The translations under genes and the position numbers were made by a program. The notes under the pieces were generated by a model. It was not told the origin of the DNA. It saw only the letters and a list, made by a program, of their open reading frames with translations, and ran no database searches. A stretch of DNA of 64,000 nt from Hysterangium stoloniferum. Lineage: Eukaryota; Basidiomycota; Agaricomycetes; Hysterangiales; Hysterangiaceae. The stretch lies in contig WHVD01000260.1 in the NCBI GenBank assembly GCA_015178975.1, forward strand, positions 1-64,000, in the 5' to 3' direction. Positions 12,427-23,904 of this stretch are shown piece by piece; the first letter of the stretch is position 1; every line of letters begins with the position of its first letter.

Positions 12427-13221
12427 TGTTATGACTGGAATTCCAGTGGGACTCCCGGGCACTAACTTATATGCACCCACACCCTATACACACCAATTGT
12501 CAGTTTACTGGAATTCCTGCCGGACTCCATATGTCAGACTTGTCCACGTTTGACTTCATTCCTTCATGTATCAGTCACTGGAATACCTACCAGACTCCAT
12601 CCCTGTCTATCTCTGACCCTGTCCCACACATCAGTCACCGGACCCCACTCGGAAAACCTGTCAGCCCTCTAACTGAGCCCCATTCCCGTTATAGTCAAAT
12701 GACCTGTCACAATTCAGACTCTGCTCCCGCTCCATTCCCATTATGGTTTTATGACCTGTCATGATTCGGACTCCACTCCATTCCATCCCCTTCCCAACAC
12801 CAAGTTTGGTGTTTATTTATCGCATTTTATGTTTGTTAGTTTTGTTTTCAATTTTACTGGATTTGGTATGTTATTCATTCCAGAGTCTATAGTCTGGCAG
12901 ATGTTGTACATACAATCCAGTCAGAAAATCAGCTTTGATTCTCCCCAGTAATCTAGTATATTTTCTGCTCTAAATTCCTCTTTGAATCACACCGCTTTTA
13001 CTAGTCGGAGGCCACAGGCTCCGATGCATCTATCACTCAACCTCTGACTTATCTATCTCAACTCCCCAACCTCTCGACCCACGACCCCTGCCCAGACTCC
13101 CCAGGATTCCCATCTGCCCATTTGAAATTGGACAAGACAATCTCATGAGGGTGCAGCCTATAAGCTGAAGCCAAGTCCTACTGGGTTTCTCCGGAAACCC
13201 TCTGTGTACACACCCTTAACA
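12427..13221 (+). mobile_element. Solo LTR2 copy b (unexpanded)
   Basis: A 795-bp unit TGTTATGACTGG to CCCTTAACA is flanked by the TSD ACAAC (12422-12426 and 13222-13226). Near 13060-13090 it has only one or two units of the ACCTCTCGACCCACGAC motif that is expanded to about 32 copies in copy a. This copy therefore shows the pre-expansion state. Confidence 0.93.
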
Positions 13222-14887
13222 ACAACAATGGACCTAACTATTACCAAATTGCAGTGTAGGGTCTTTACACTGCACATGGGCAAGATTTCTCACTATGTCT
13301 CAATCAACAAGTGCACTGCACAGACTCCTAACAAAGAGGCAGCCAATCAAAGGTTGTATGAAGCAGTTCACAGACTAAGCATACAAGGTCAAGTAAATAA
13401 CATTGATAAAAAATCAATTTTTGTTCTCACCTATACATACTTCTTGACCAGAGAACTACCTTACACTGAAACAAAGAGAAATTCAGATTAAACAATGCAT
13501 TCAGAGGTGTATATATCTATAACCTATGAGGACTTCATTGAGAAAGGAGATTGGTAAGAACCTCATTGTCAGTACCACAAAGGTCTGACTGACACCCAAG
13601 AACCTCTAGGGATCAGGTTTCCTATCAAGGACATTGCCAATGAAAGTATATTTTTTAACCAATCCAGACTTGCAGACAAGAAATATTCAGCAGAAGGGAT
13701 GAGAAATGGATCGGAGGAAGAGACTTTTCCCCTTTGACCTTAGACAACTTCCTACCATAATGTTTTGTGAGTATTCTGAACCAGAGAAGACAAGGAATCT
13801 CTCATGGACAGTCCCTTGCAGGTGTCAACCAGCAGGATAGGCCATAGAAATGCTCAACTAGCTATGCAAAAGGAGGGGAAAGGGCCCAGAATTCAACACC
13901 CTCAGTGTAGCAAGTTGATGAATAATGATACAACCATTGTACATTGGAAGTGAGAAACCATTGGTGTGATCCACAATGCTAACAAAAGGGCCCAAAATCC
14001 ACGACCATGTGTTGAAAGAGAAACCATGCAGTCCACCACTACTAAAATTGCCCACTTGATAGAAAGCCTTTCTGAGTTGGAAGAGGAACAAATCCTCAGC
14101 CCTGAATCACCTCTCGTTTGTTCTGAAGATGAGCATGTCAATGACTTCCACCCTGCAGGTCTGAAAACCTCGAAGTCACTTTTATGGAAAAGCTATCTTT
14201 GGATGACTTACAAAACCTAGTCAATCTAGGACCAGGTATCCCCCTCCAGATTGTGCCTTCTTAACCACTTAGACCAAGTACTACAAGCCATATCCTCTGC
14301 AGGCATCCCACTCAGACTCAGACTCAGACTCAGATTGACCACATCCAAAACTATGGATAAGGACTACTATGGATACATGTGGGTACTTAGGTTCTGAATG
14401 CCACAGCCAATATCTATAACTCATGGTGACCACAAAATGCACTGGCATAACTAAATTGTAAACATAAGATGAAGTTTAGGGACTATCCATCGATTCGGAC
14501 CTATTGCAGAAGCTCGCACGTGGCATTCACCCAAAAGCCACTAGTTCACCATTAACACAATCTAGTGAGCCTTCCTTATCACTACATCTTCTGAAGGTTT
14601 TATTAATGCTGTGTCACCTGAGGCATCATCAAAGGAAGATGATTACACATTTCTTGCCACAGGTCTATATTCAAAGTGGCAAGTCCGATTTGGGCGACAT
14701 ACACTTTTTGTTGCCTATTATCTTGTTACTCATGCTATTGTATCATCCAGCTATGTTGCAGCGTCTCGCAAGCATTTCTTCTATCCCCCTATTACGCCTT
14801 GGTCACGCCATCTATCCCTCCCTTATAACCATTCCCATATCATCCCTTCACTTACCCTTCACCACGTTGAAGGATCTGGACCCAGAG

Positions 14888-15518
14888 TGTGAGAGGTATG
14901 GCGAAATACACTCAGGAAATATAGTCGGATGAGCTCTTACTATATTTCCTTTATTATTTCTGTTTTCTCTCTTTTATTATATCTATAATTAGTTCGACGA
15001 CCTATGTATGCGGTACATCGACTCTTGTGGGCGCACACACGCCAGACTAATGTATTCTAGCGCCCGTAGTTTAGAACTCAGACACTTCTTACACTGCAAC
15101 CACGACTTACCCAGACACCTGTTAGTGTCCTGTAAGTTGTTATTGGTGTATTGTCTTGACCGTCACAGACGGGCTTTAGCCATCTGCTCAATCAGAGTTT
15201 TGAACTGTACCAGTCGAAACTCAATCCTTATCTCAATCCGTGTGGACTACATCCATGCTACTCTATTATTCGACTCTCTAGTTACTCTACTTTGCACTCG
15301 AGCAGTCGTTCAGAATCGCACTTCACAGTCGATTCTACTTATTCGTTCTAGCTCTCTACCTTATTTTAGATAGCTACTTCTCTCTACCGTATTGAACTAA
15401 GTAGTCAATATGTGTTCAGTCTGTATTAGACTTAGACAGTCAATACATCTTAGTGTCGTACCTAAACGGTCGATATTCTTCATATATAGAACAGTTAGAA
15501 CTTCCACCACTCTTCACA
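14888..15518 (+). mobile_element. LTR1 copy b with primer-binding-like sequence
   Basis: A 631-bp repeat runs TGTGAGAGGTATGGCG to CACTCTTCACA. It is followed at 15519 by GTGGTGATCCAGGCCGGAC, nearly the same phrase that follows the 5' LTR at 27996 on the other strand (GTGGTGATCCAAGCTGGAC). That shared phrase is a candidate primer-binding site. Similarity to that element ends about 35 bases later. Confidence 0.85.
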
Positions 15519-15539
15519 GTGGTGATCCAGGCCGGACTG

Positions 15540-16228
15540 TACTTTCCCTACGAAGATATCTGAACTCCGCTGCGCTCAGGTTGGCTTGTCACATAAGAAG
15601 TGTTTGCCAATGTCACTGTGACACCTTCCACAGCGAGCACAAACAACGACATTGGTAAACCGATGGAATGACAAAGGGGTTTTTCATGGAACAGCTGAAG
15701 TTTCATTCTAACGATACCATATCCTGGTTTTCGTAATATGATTTTAGGTGTTTCTGCCCCGCATGTACTCAAGTCTCCGCTTTGATTGACATCGGCGTGT
15801 GCCTCAGTTGGTCAGTCTACTGCAATTTTGTATTTATAAGGTATTGTACTACCCGACCTTGTACCTCACAATAGACTCATTTATCTATTTCTTTTTTCTC
15901 ATTTTTGTCCACCCTTTCTTTGTCTGCTCAATTTGTCATATTGGTATAAGTACTGTGATGTAAAGTAGTTATACCTTAGTAGTTTGAATAACAACTGTAA
16001 ATCTGGTTCATTCTGTGTTTCTGACCTACTTCCTTTAACTCTCAGTCTTCTATTTTTTCACTATAAAACCTAATCACCCCTTTTTCCTGTCTTGGGTCTG
16101 CACATTGTCCCTGTCGATCTGAAATTAGGACACTGACAATTCTGCCACACAAGCTCAAGCCAAGTCCTATTCTGCCCTCAGGGTACCCTCAGGTGCCCAG
16201 AGTCCCCTGTGAACTCAGTTCTTAACAG
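15540..16228 (+). repeat. Probable LTR remnant (LTR9)
   Basis: The stretch has a TATAAAACC box near 16064. About 65-90 bases downstream is a phrase CACAAGCTCAAGCCAAGTCCT that parallels CATAAGCTGAAGCCAAGTCCT in LTR2. It ends CAGTTCTTAACA. Directly after it an ATG (16261) opens MPPEKKEA before a stop, like a gag start. The left boundary was not found. Confidence 0.45.
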
Positions 16229-16287
16229 TATATTCAAACTTCCTCTTGTGAATTGTCATCATGCCTCCTGAGAAGAAAGAAGCCTAG

Positions 16288-16609
16288 TGTCAGGGCTCTC
16301 AATATGTTTCTTGTTTTTTACTTATCACTGTGCAAATTTGTGTTTATTTTAGTTTATTTTGTCATGTGTCATGTGTAACAATGCATGTGGTCATGCAAAT
16401 GTTTGCATGCAATGTCACACAAACATCTGCATCATACAAATGTCTGCATACAGTCATGTGAACATCCAGGTGCAATCTTTTAGGATTTCCACTAGACACA
16501 AGTGTGATATTCTCAAGTCATTAGAACCTCTCTTCCTTTGCTCCTTATCCTTGTCTTATTTTTTCTTTCCTTTTTGTGTTTTGGTAGTCTTGTTAGTGTT
16601 GCCCTAACA
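16288..16609 (+). mobile_element. LTR3 copy a
   Basis: A 322-bp unit TGTCAGGGCTCTC to GCCCTAACA matches a reverse copy at 40603-40915. The flanking 5-mers CCTAG and GAAGA differ. It may be the 5' LTR of chromovirus B, whose gag follows. Confidence 0.65.
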
Positions 16610-18174
16610 GAAGATTGAAACCCTCTTAACAACTCTGCCATCTCTCTCTCTCTCAATAACCTCCTCACATCCAATTCCCCTTTCCTCCATCCTAGCAACC
16701 TCTCAGACCTGTGTAATGTCAACAAATCTCCCTTATAGTGTGTGTGACCTTAGTGGATAGGAACACCAAGTGTTGGGGGTAATCCTTCTACTCTACAAGG
16801 CAGCTATTAGTTCTCCAGAAAATATCCAGGTAGTACTCTATTGGACCAACCCCCTTTTTTTTACAGATGCCATGGGTAACCATACTCCTACCCTATCCAC
16901 TCCTATCACCTCCATACCCCCTACTCCTTCCATTGGAGAACTATAGAAGAAGGTTGTTCAGATCCAGCATCTTCTGGAGAGTCTCTTATCATCACACAGC
17001 TCAGCAGCCAAAACTTTCAAAGTAGCCACTCCAGACTCCTTTGATGGTTCACAGCAGAGGACAGACACTTGGCTCACTCAACTCTCCCTCTACTTTCATG
17101 GAAAGAGAATCCATGCTGATGCTGAAAAGACCATCTTTGCCCTATCTTACATGAAAGAAGGAACTGCTGAACCTTGGGCCAAACTCAAGGTAAAGGAGTA
17201 TTCCACTAGAGGGACTGTTGACTCTACTTGAGATGAGTTCCTAAAAAGAGTTAAAGCAGACATTTGGAAATCCTAATCCTGCCAGCACAGCCAGACTTAA
17301 GTTAAACCAACTCAAACAGTGTTCACAGAGTGCTGAGGAGTATATTGCCAAGCTTAGGCAATTAAAGGAGGATTCTTTATATAATAATGCTGCTCTCATT
17401 GAAAAGTTTGAGCAGGGCCGCAACTCTGTCCATATTGGACCTACACTGATTGACCTTGTGCCCAGGTTTCCTACACTTGAAACAAACAATGGGTTTAACA
17501 GACTTCCAACCTGAGTCAACCTCCATGGCTACAATCTCAGATTGTTTGATGTTCTGGGCTCCTTGACAGGAGGGATTGGATTAGGATAGTTATTCTGCTG
17601 AGGTGGGGCTAGCTTTTTGGGCTTGGAGAGCAGCCCAGAATTTCTCTTACTAGCATCTCTTTGGCTCCATTGCCTATCCAACTTTGTGGCCTAGTCAAAC
17701 CAGCCTTTCAAGGTGGAAGGCATTTATAGGAGTGCAGATATCCTGTCTCTGAAGGCATTAACAGTATGAACTGTGATACCATCAAGGCATATGTGAAAGA
17801 GGAACTTAATAAGGAAATGGAAATAGAGGGCAAGGGGTTTAACACCTGTGGAATTCCATATCTATGGATTTCATTGAACACCTACCAGACTCCAAAGGCT
17901 TTTCTGCCATTCTAGTCATTGTTGACAGATTCTCAAAACAAGGTATTTTCATCCCTACACATGATACCATCATGTCTGTGCAGTTTGTGGAACCTTTATT
18001 ATCCATGTATTTTCCAAGCACAGAGTCCCGTCCCATGTAGCTTCCGAGTGAGGATCAGAGTTTGTATCTCACTTCTTTAGATCCCTCAGGAAATCCTTGG
18101 ACATAAAATTACACTTCACTTCTGGACATCACCCAGAAGGTGACAAACAAACTGAGCATGTCAATCAGACATTG

Positions 18175-19029
18175 TGTGAAGAGTGGTGGAAGTTCTAACC
18201 ATTCTATATACAAAGAATATTGACCATTTAGGTATGACACAACGATGTATTGACTATCTAAGTCTAATACAGACCAAACACGTATTGACCATATAGTTCA
18301 ATACAGTTGAGAGGATTAGCTATCTTAACTAGAATAGAAAGCTAAGACGAATGAAAGAGAATCGACTTTGAAGTACGATTCTGAGTGACAGCTCGAGTGT
18401 TTAAGGAAATAACGAGAGAGTCGAATAAACAGAGTAGCACAGATATAGTCCATGCAGATTGAGATAATGGTTCGAGTTTCGACTAGTGTAGTTCGAAACC
18501 ATGATTGCACTGGTAGTTAAGGCCCATCTGTGACAGTCGAGATGATACCCCAATTACAACTTGCAGGACACTAAGTGGGTGTCTGGGCAAGTCATGGTTA
18601 TGGGGTAAAAAGTGTCTGAGTTCTAACTATAGGCACTAGAATACATAGGTCTGGTGAATATGCACCCACAAGAGTCTATGTACTGAACACATAGGTCGTC
18701 AAACTAAATATATGCATATAATAAAATAGAGAGAGAAATAGAAATAATAATGGAAATATAGTGTAGGCTCACCCAGACTATATTTCAGAGTATATTTTGC
18801 AGTACTGTTACGACCGGAAATCCCACTGGACTCCGGGCACTAACTTATATGCACCTGCACCCTATATGCACCCATTATCAGTTTACCGGAATTCCCATCC
18901 ATCTGTCTGAAAATGGACAACATGATCTAGTGAGGGCACAGCCTATAAGCTGAAGCCAAGTCCTACTGGATATTCCGCGGGTTTCTCCGGAGACCCGCCC
19001 TGTACGTATCCTAACAAGTACCTCTCATA
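18175..19029 (-). mobile_element. Solo LTR1 copy c, split by LTR2
   Basis: It starts TGTGAAGAGTGGTGG and ends CTCTCATA (CACA in other copies). The perfect TSD CATTG (18170-18174 and 19030-19034) duplicates host integrase codons. The right end is separated by the nested LTR2 at 18806-19016. Confidence 0.92.
18806..19016 (+). mobile_element. Short solo LTR2 copy c nested in LTR1
   Basis: A 211-bp unit TGTTACGACCGG to ATCCTAACA is flanked by the TSD AGTAC (18801-18805 and 19017-19021). Compared with copy b its central part is missing, from about position 85 to about 660, so it is an internally deleted LTR. Confidence 0.92.
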
Positions 19030-19974
19030 CATTGGAACAATATCTCCACATATATTGCAACTATCAACAGGACAATTGGAAATCCTTGTTACCATTTGCA
19101 GAATTTGCTTACAACAATGCACCTTCAGCCACTACTGGTGTTTCCCCATTCTTTGCAAATAAAGGGTACAATCCAAATATTACAGTACATCCAGAACAGA
19201 ATTTTGCCTCTGCCCACGCTCAAGAGTTGGTCACAGACCTCCACAAGCTCCACAAGGGACTCTGGACTGTGATAAAATCCACACCAGAACAATACCAGCA
19301 TTCAGTGGACAAAAACCAGATTCTGCCACCCAACTTCAAAATTGGCATGTTTTTGTCAAAGCTCAATTCTTCCAGACTACCTATCCATCAAAGAAACTCG
19401 CTGAAAAATATTTAGGTCTGTTTGAGTTAATAGCACAAGTTGGTTCAGTTTCATGGACCCAATGGCTTCCAGATAGCATGCATGTGGTACACCTGGTATT
19501 TCATGTCTCTATGCTAGAACCTTGTACTGCTAACACTATCCTGGACCATGTGCAATCTCTGCCCCCTCCAGCCATTATTGATGGAGAACCCCTGAGTTTG
19601 AAATATCTCAAATTTTAGACTCAAAAATAGATAAGTGTCGACACACTTGTAAACTGCTTTACTTGGTCAAGTGGGCAGGTTATGAGGGTACTGACAAGAG
19701 ACATCTTGGATCTTGGCCACAGAACTCGGGAATGCCATGGAGATCGTCACTGACTTTCAGCCTGATCTCTCTAGCCATGTTCCATGGACCCTGTGTATAT
19801 GTCAGATTCACTTCATTTTTCCCTGTCCCCCTATGTCTCTCTTTGCTTTTACAGGTTTCTGACTTGTCTTTTTAAGTCCTAGTGGACTCACCTGTGGACT
19901 TTTTCACGTTTTATTTAAAATCAAAAATATTATTATTATTTGTTTTTTCATTCTACATTAATGGGGTATTCTTT

Positions 19975-20265
19975 CTACCCATTTTCATTAAACTCCTTTT
20001 GGAGTTCTTCCAGCTCTTTGGCCACCTTGGATTCATCCCCAGGCTCCTTGGAACTCCTGCCCTTACACTCTGTACACACAAATCCTCCATAATCTGCCAA
20101 GAGTTCCTGGAACTCCCCATGGAGTCCCTGGAGGCTCTCTACCACAGTCTCTTGCATCCTGTTGCTCCCTTCAAGCAACTGGTTTTGGGCCTCTATTCTC
20201 ACCACTATCCACCCCAGAGCTTCCTCCAAGGCCCCAGGTTTTTCTGCTGGACCAAACTTTCCCAT
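19975..20265 (-). CDS. Small hydrophilic open frame, possibly a gag fragment
   Basis: There are 96 codons rich in Glu, Gln and Leu (segments such as QETVVESLQGLHGEFQELL and KELEELQKEFNENG), which predict an alpha-helical, coiled-coil-like protein. It lies just downstream, on the minus strand, of an LTR2-like repeat. That is the position expected for the N-terminal part of that element's gag. A Cys pair (CTEC) occurs near residue 70. No family is recognised and it has no independent support as an expressed gene. Confidence 0.4.
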   Translation of the reverse strand: MGKFGPAEKPGALEEALGWIVVRIEAQNQLLEGSNRMQETVVESLQGLHGEFQELLADYGGFVCTECKGRSSKEPGDESKVAKELEELQKEFNENG

Positions 20266-20284
20266 GCCATGGACCCCATGTGTT

Positions 20285-20720
20285 CATGAACCAGTGAGCA
20301 CCTCACTTTGAGGTGTGCACATGGCCAACAGCCCAGGCCCTGCCCAGACTTCCAGTAACACTCCACATTGTGGCTGGAGCCATATTCTTGTTTTCTGTTG
20401 ACATGGTCAGTACCTGGACATTCCCATGGACCAGAGCTGACAGGTTTCCCAGGTGGAGTCTGGTGACTGGTGCATGGATGGACATAGACAGGTTTTATAT
20501 GCACGGGTCCCAGTGGGTTGTCTGGTTGTGAACTTCAACATGGTGGGCATAGAGTCGAGTGCATATAGGGTGGGGTCTGGAGCCCAGTGGGTTTTCTTGT
20601 TAGCTATAACCTGGTATAGAGAGTTGGGTGTATATAGGATGGGGTCTGGAGCCTGGCAGGTTTTCCGGTCCTAACAATGGCATCCAGAGCCTGGCAGGTT
20701 TTCCAGTCCTAACAGTACCC
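20285..20720 (-). repeat. LTR2-like diverged copy
   Basis: Phrases such as GGTGGAGTCTGGTGACTGGTGCATGG and GTGCATATAGGGTGGGGTCTGG parallel the reverse complement of LTR2. The right end reads GGTTTTCCGGTCCTAACA, with a local duplication of the last 30 bases. The left end is unclear and no TSD was found. Confidence 0.6.
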
Positions 20721-21018
20721 TCCCTTTAAGGCTGAAGTTCCATAGAGGCCCTAGAGCATGATAAAGTTTGTTGGTTACATGTATGTGTCAGAGAGTCATG
20801 TTGGTTACATGTATGTGTCAAAAAGGTCAGGTGATCTGGAAGGTAAGGTTCAATGCGATGAGCCTATATAAAATTGGAATTTTACCAAATTCTTTTTTTC
20901 TTTGAAACCACCATCATCTCTTGTTATGGGTCCAAAACCAACACCTTGTGTTAAGAACTGAAAACTGACTAATGTCAGTGGCCGACAGGGACCGATCGGA
21001 AGGACTTGGCTTCAGCAG
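20721..21018. other. Spacer with a short direct repeat and an LTR4-like end
   Basis: TTGGTTACATGTATGTGTCA is repeated at about 20770 and 20801. TGTTAAGAACTG...GGACTTGGCTTCAGC near 20948-21018 resembles the end of LTR4/LTR2 in reverse orientation. There is no gene. Confidence 0.4.
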
Positions 21019-21245
21019 TGCTGGCCACAGAGAAAGAGGCTGAGGAGCAGAAGAAAAAAGATAAGGAGGAGGCAGTGTGGGTTGCTGCAGAGTGTGCCAA
21101 AGCAGCCACAGAGAGGGCCATGATTGGTGTGGGGAAGGTAAGTTCCAATGATTTGCCTAATTGAATTTACTGACTTTTGGTTTCTAGCACAAGGCAGTAG
21201 AAATGGAGTTGGAGTCCAATGAGGAGGCCAAGAGCCCTCAAAAGG
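21019..21245 (+). pseudogene. Captured exon pair with a 50-nt intron
   Basis: An open frame rich in Ala, Glu and Lys (ATEKEAEEQKKKDKEEA) ends at GGGAAG. It is followed by a clean intron at 21138-21187 (GTAAGT ... TTTCTAG) and a second exon containing HKAVEMELESNEEAK, ended by AAG|GTAAGT. Both ends run into LTR2-type sequence, so it looks like a host or gag-like gene fragment carried between LTR2 pieces. No start codon or stop belongs to it and no family is recognised. Confidence 0.5.
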
Positions 21246-21336
21246 TAAGTGGCTCTCTAACTGAGCCCCACTCCCATTATGGTCAAATGACCTGTCATGT
21301 TTCAGACTCTGTCCCTGTTCTGTTCCATCCTTACAG
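21246..21336 (+). repeat. LTR2 internal fragment
   Basis: It matches LTR2 copy b around 12665-12735 (CTCTAACTGAGCCCCA...GACCTGTCA...CAGACTCTG). It is cut on the right by the MITE end at 21338. Confidence 0.7.
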
Positions 21337-21337
21337 C

Positions 21338-21375
21338 ACTTTGCATTATGTAAGGCATGCGCTAGATTTATATCC
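21338..21375 (+). repeat. End fragment of the 43771-type MITE
   Basis: The phrase TTACAGCACTTTGCATTATGTAAGG matches the terminal inverted repeat of the foldback MITE at 43771-49595. Only the terminal 40 bases are present. Confidence 0.6.
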
Positions 21376-21570
21376 CAGGATTAGCTTTTGGTGACCCAGA
21401 CTAGTCACAGTCATTAGAGTGTGCTGACGATGATCCTTGTAGTGCAGAATCAGGTCAACCAGCTCAGTGATGGATCTTTCCTCATTTAAGGTTCTATCTC
21501 CATTGTGCACTGGGATAGGGTGGAGAAGCTTCAGAGTGGTGAGTCGGTTCTCCTTTCCAGAATCTTGTCC
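21376..21570 (-). pseudogene. Chromovirus retropepsin fragment
   Basis: Read on the minus strand it contains NRLTTLKLLHPIPVHNGD and, in a shifted frame, ITELVDLILHYKDH and TVTSLGHQKLILGY. From memory of the family these correspond to the region after the catalytic DSGAT motif in chromovirus proteases (RPIPVYN...VTSLGRxxxILGY). Upstream and downstream parts are absent. It abuts the truncated LTR1 element at about 21570. Confidence 0.65.
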
Positions 21571-22972
21571 CAGTCACCCGTCTATGCCGAAAGCTAGGAC
21601 ATTCTTAGTTAATACCGACTCCAAATGGGAGGAGACTTCGGTAGGGATGTCAGGTCCTAAGTTAACCAACTTATGCAGGTCTTCTGCACAAAACGTTTCC
21701 GTGGTGGCAACCTCTGACGTTTTAGGACCTGCCAGGTCGAAATCGTCTGCAAGTTCCCGTTCTGGGGGCAGTCCGGAGGATTGAGGATTAAGGACACGTT
21801 CCTCTTCTATTCTTGATAGACTTTCGACGAGATGGGCGATCCTGGTTGCCGTCGACTGCATCGATGCCCTCTCAGTCGAAGATCTAGGAGTCTGGGCCCA
21901 TTTGTTCGCGTCGTGAATTAATCCAACGGTTTCCCCTCATCTGATGATTCTTGGCATCAGAGAGGGATTAGCGAGAGGTATCATGGCACATTCCCTAGAG
22001 ATGGCAGTGGTGGGAGCAGCTAGTATACTCCCATCGTCGTTCTGCAAGACAACTCCCTCGACTATCCATTGGTCACCAATAAGATCTCCTACAAAGATTG
22101 GTACTAATCAAGCTGATTCCGGTTCTATAGTACAATCTTGTGAGGCCTGTGCGACTCTTTCAGTACGCACTCCTTTGTCTGGTTTGGAAGTCAATTCAGA
22201 CGAGTCATTGGCTAATTCCTCAAAGGGGATCTTGCTAATCGAAAAGGTTAAAGGCTGCGGCTCCTTGGAAGAACTGGCTGGAATAGATCCTGCTCTCCCA
22301 GGCAAAACCAATCTGGAACCCAGTGGTTGGTCTCGCAGTGTCCCGATCTCATAGTTCATGTGAAAGTCTTCTCCAAGAAGGATCGGGACGGTCATACCTC
22401 GGACAATGTACGTCTCGGCGGTAAATTTGAGGAGTATACCGGTGTCGTCCTCGAGATAAATGGGGACGTTGACGTATCCTAATACTTTGGCATTACCGGT
22501 AAGTTGTACGAGGCGCAGCTTGAGTCCCTGCTTGAGTTTAGGGCAGTCTTCTAGTTCCTTATAGAAATCCTCCGAGATTAAGGAGAGGTCAGCTCCGGCG
22601 TCCAGCCTGATTTTAATAGGATTTGAGGCTTCTGAATTCCCTACACATCCGTAGACGTGTAATGCTGAAATCCCAATACTGGAATATCCACCTGGAGGGT
22701 CCCTTCTGCGATAGATAATAGTCGAATCCTCTTTCATAAGTCGACTGGAATGGGGGTATTGAATTCTAGGTCTTTTGCTTTCTTTTCTTGCAGCCAGTTT
22801 GATGTCCCTCCTGATACGTCTACCATTAGGTACTTTGGGAGCGTTCGAAATAGAGTCGTCCGCTTCAGAGTCTGACTCATCGCAAGGAATTAAGTTGGGT
22901 AATTGCCCTGGGTCGAAGGGGAAGCTCTCCTCCTCCGATCCCTCTGACTCAGAGGGGTCTTCTATGACGTAG

Positions 22973-23445
22973 TGTGAAGAGTCGCTGGATTCTGACCGTT
23001 CTATATACGAAGAAATAAGTAGAAAGGAAGAATATTGACCTATTCGGTGCAATATAAGAGAAAGTGAGAGAAAGAGCACAAGATGACGAAGGAGTCAACG
23101 AGTGCGATGGTTCGAGTGGAGGCCTCGACTGTTATAGTTCGAGGCCAGAAGTGTTTAGTAGTTCAGATATTGCTACTTATGCAGTAGCTGACACGTTACC
23201 CTGATCACCGCTCGTAGTAGACCTAGTTTGTGTCTTACGAGTGGTGGTTCTTGGGTTAAAGTGTGTCTGAGTTCTAATTGGTGCTGAGTGCACCCACAAG
23301 TATACACAATGATTCGAACTAATGAAATATGCAATATTCGAAGAATATGAAAGATAGAAAAATATGAATAGAATATGTAAAATATAAATGAAATAAAAGG
23401 AGTGTTTTACCACAATGAAACTGTGGTAAAAGCATACTCCTCACA
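22973..23445 (-). mobile_element. Solo LTR5 copy a
   Basis: A 473-bp unit TGTGAAGAGTCGC to ATACTCCTCACA is flanked by the TSD CGTAG (22968-22972 and 23446-23450). The first and last bases resemble LTR1 in the same orientation, so LTR5 is a diverged relative. It cuts the LTR1 gag-pol frame after residues SQTYV, which are repeated on the far side. Confidence 0.93.
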
Positions 23446-23904
23446 CGTAGGTCTGACTTATTTCCTTAGATCGGTTCACGAATGCGTCCTCGTCAACAAT
23501 TTCCTCAATGGTGGGAGGTTCAGGTCGCGATAAAACTCTCATCTCAGTCAGACCTTCACGGTTCTGATTATGAGCATCTAGCCAGTCTCCTTTCTCGAGA
23601 AAATCATGGTCTGATATAGAAACATAAACTTGCGATGTCTCATTCTTGTTATGTATTTTTAGGTTTTTCCGATTTTTAACCAATCTCCCCCTAAACAAAT
23701 TGATAAAAACAAGTTCAAATGTACTTATATTGCGGCTACAATACTCTCCTGAATTTAACCTGATTTTTACAATTTATTTCATATTTTTATGATTTATTTT
23801 GGGAGAACTATCGAAATTCTACTGTTTATTCTTTTTTAACTAAAAATCTTCGAAGTCGGCCTTCTGGCGCTTATTGCACAACGCCGCGGGAATATTCGTC
23901 ACAA

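Larger units (their letters stand above)
11598..14887 (+). pseudogene. LTR1-type gag-protease relic interrupted by two solo LTRs
   Basis: Pieces line up in order with the minus-strand LTR1 element at 21574-27919. They are a CCHC zinc knuckle CWICGSLEHFKIHC (11669-11720), KISHYVSINKC (13277-13310), a block VYISITYEDFIEKGDW (13507-13555) matching VYVSISDHDFLEKGDW, an FDLRQLP segment near 13735, and MQSTTTKIAHLIESLS (14027 on). The gag is split at 11847-12400 by LTR4 and at 12427-13221 by LTR2. Frame changes and stops show it is dead. An LTR1 copy begins right at its end (14888), suitable as its 3' LTR. Confidence 0.8.
16868..19790 (+). pseudogene. Chromovirus B relic: gag, integrase, chromodomain; RT deleted
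   Basis: The gag part (about 16930-17520) contains KTFKVATPDSFDGS and DTWLTQLSLYF, then, after a frameshift near 17265, a segment ending LVPRFPTLE. It jumps at about 17820 to the integrase core ([17 protein letters not shown], then VDRFSKQ). Zinc knuckle, protease, RT and RNase H are missing. The integrase is cut at 18175 by LTR1 plus nested LTR2 and resumes at 19030 (LLPFAEFAYNNAPSATTGVS, in the frame open to 19415). The linker continues in another frame. A chromodomain (KLLYLVKWAGYEGTD) lies near 19650-19700. Frameshifts and stops are several. Confidence 0.85.

Noticed and set aside
21944-22354. 136-codon plus-strand frame
   Set aside because: It is antisense to the LTR1 protease frame, which carries the LDAGADLSL motif.
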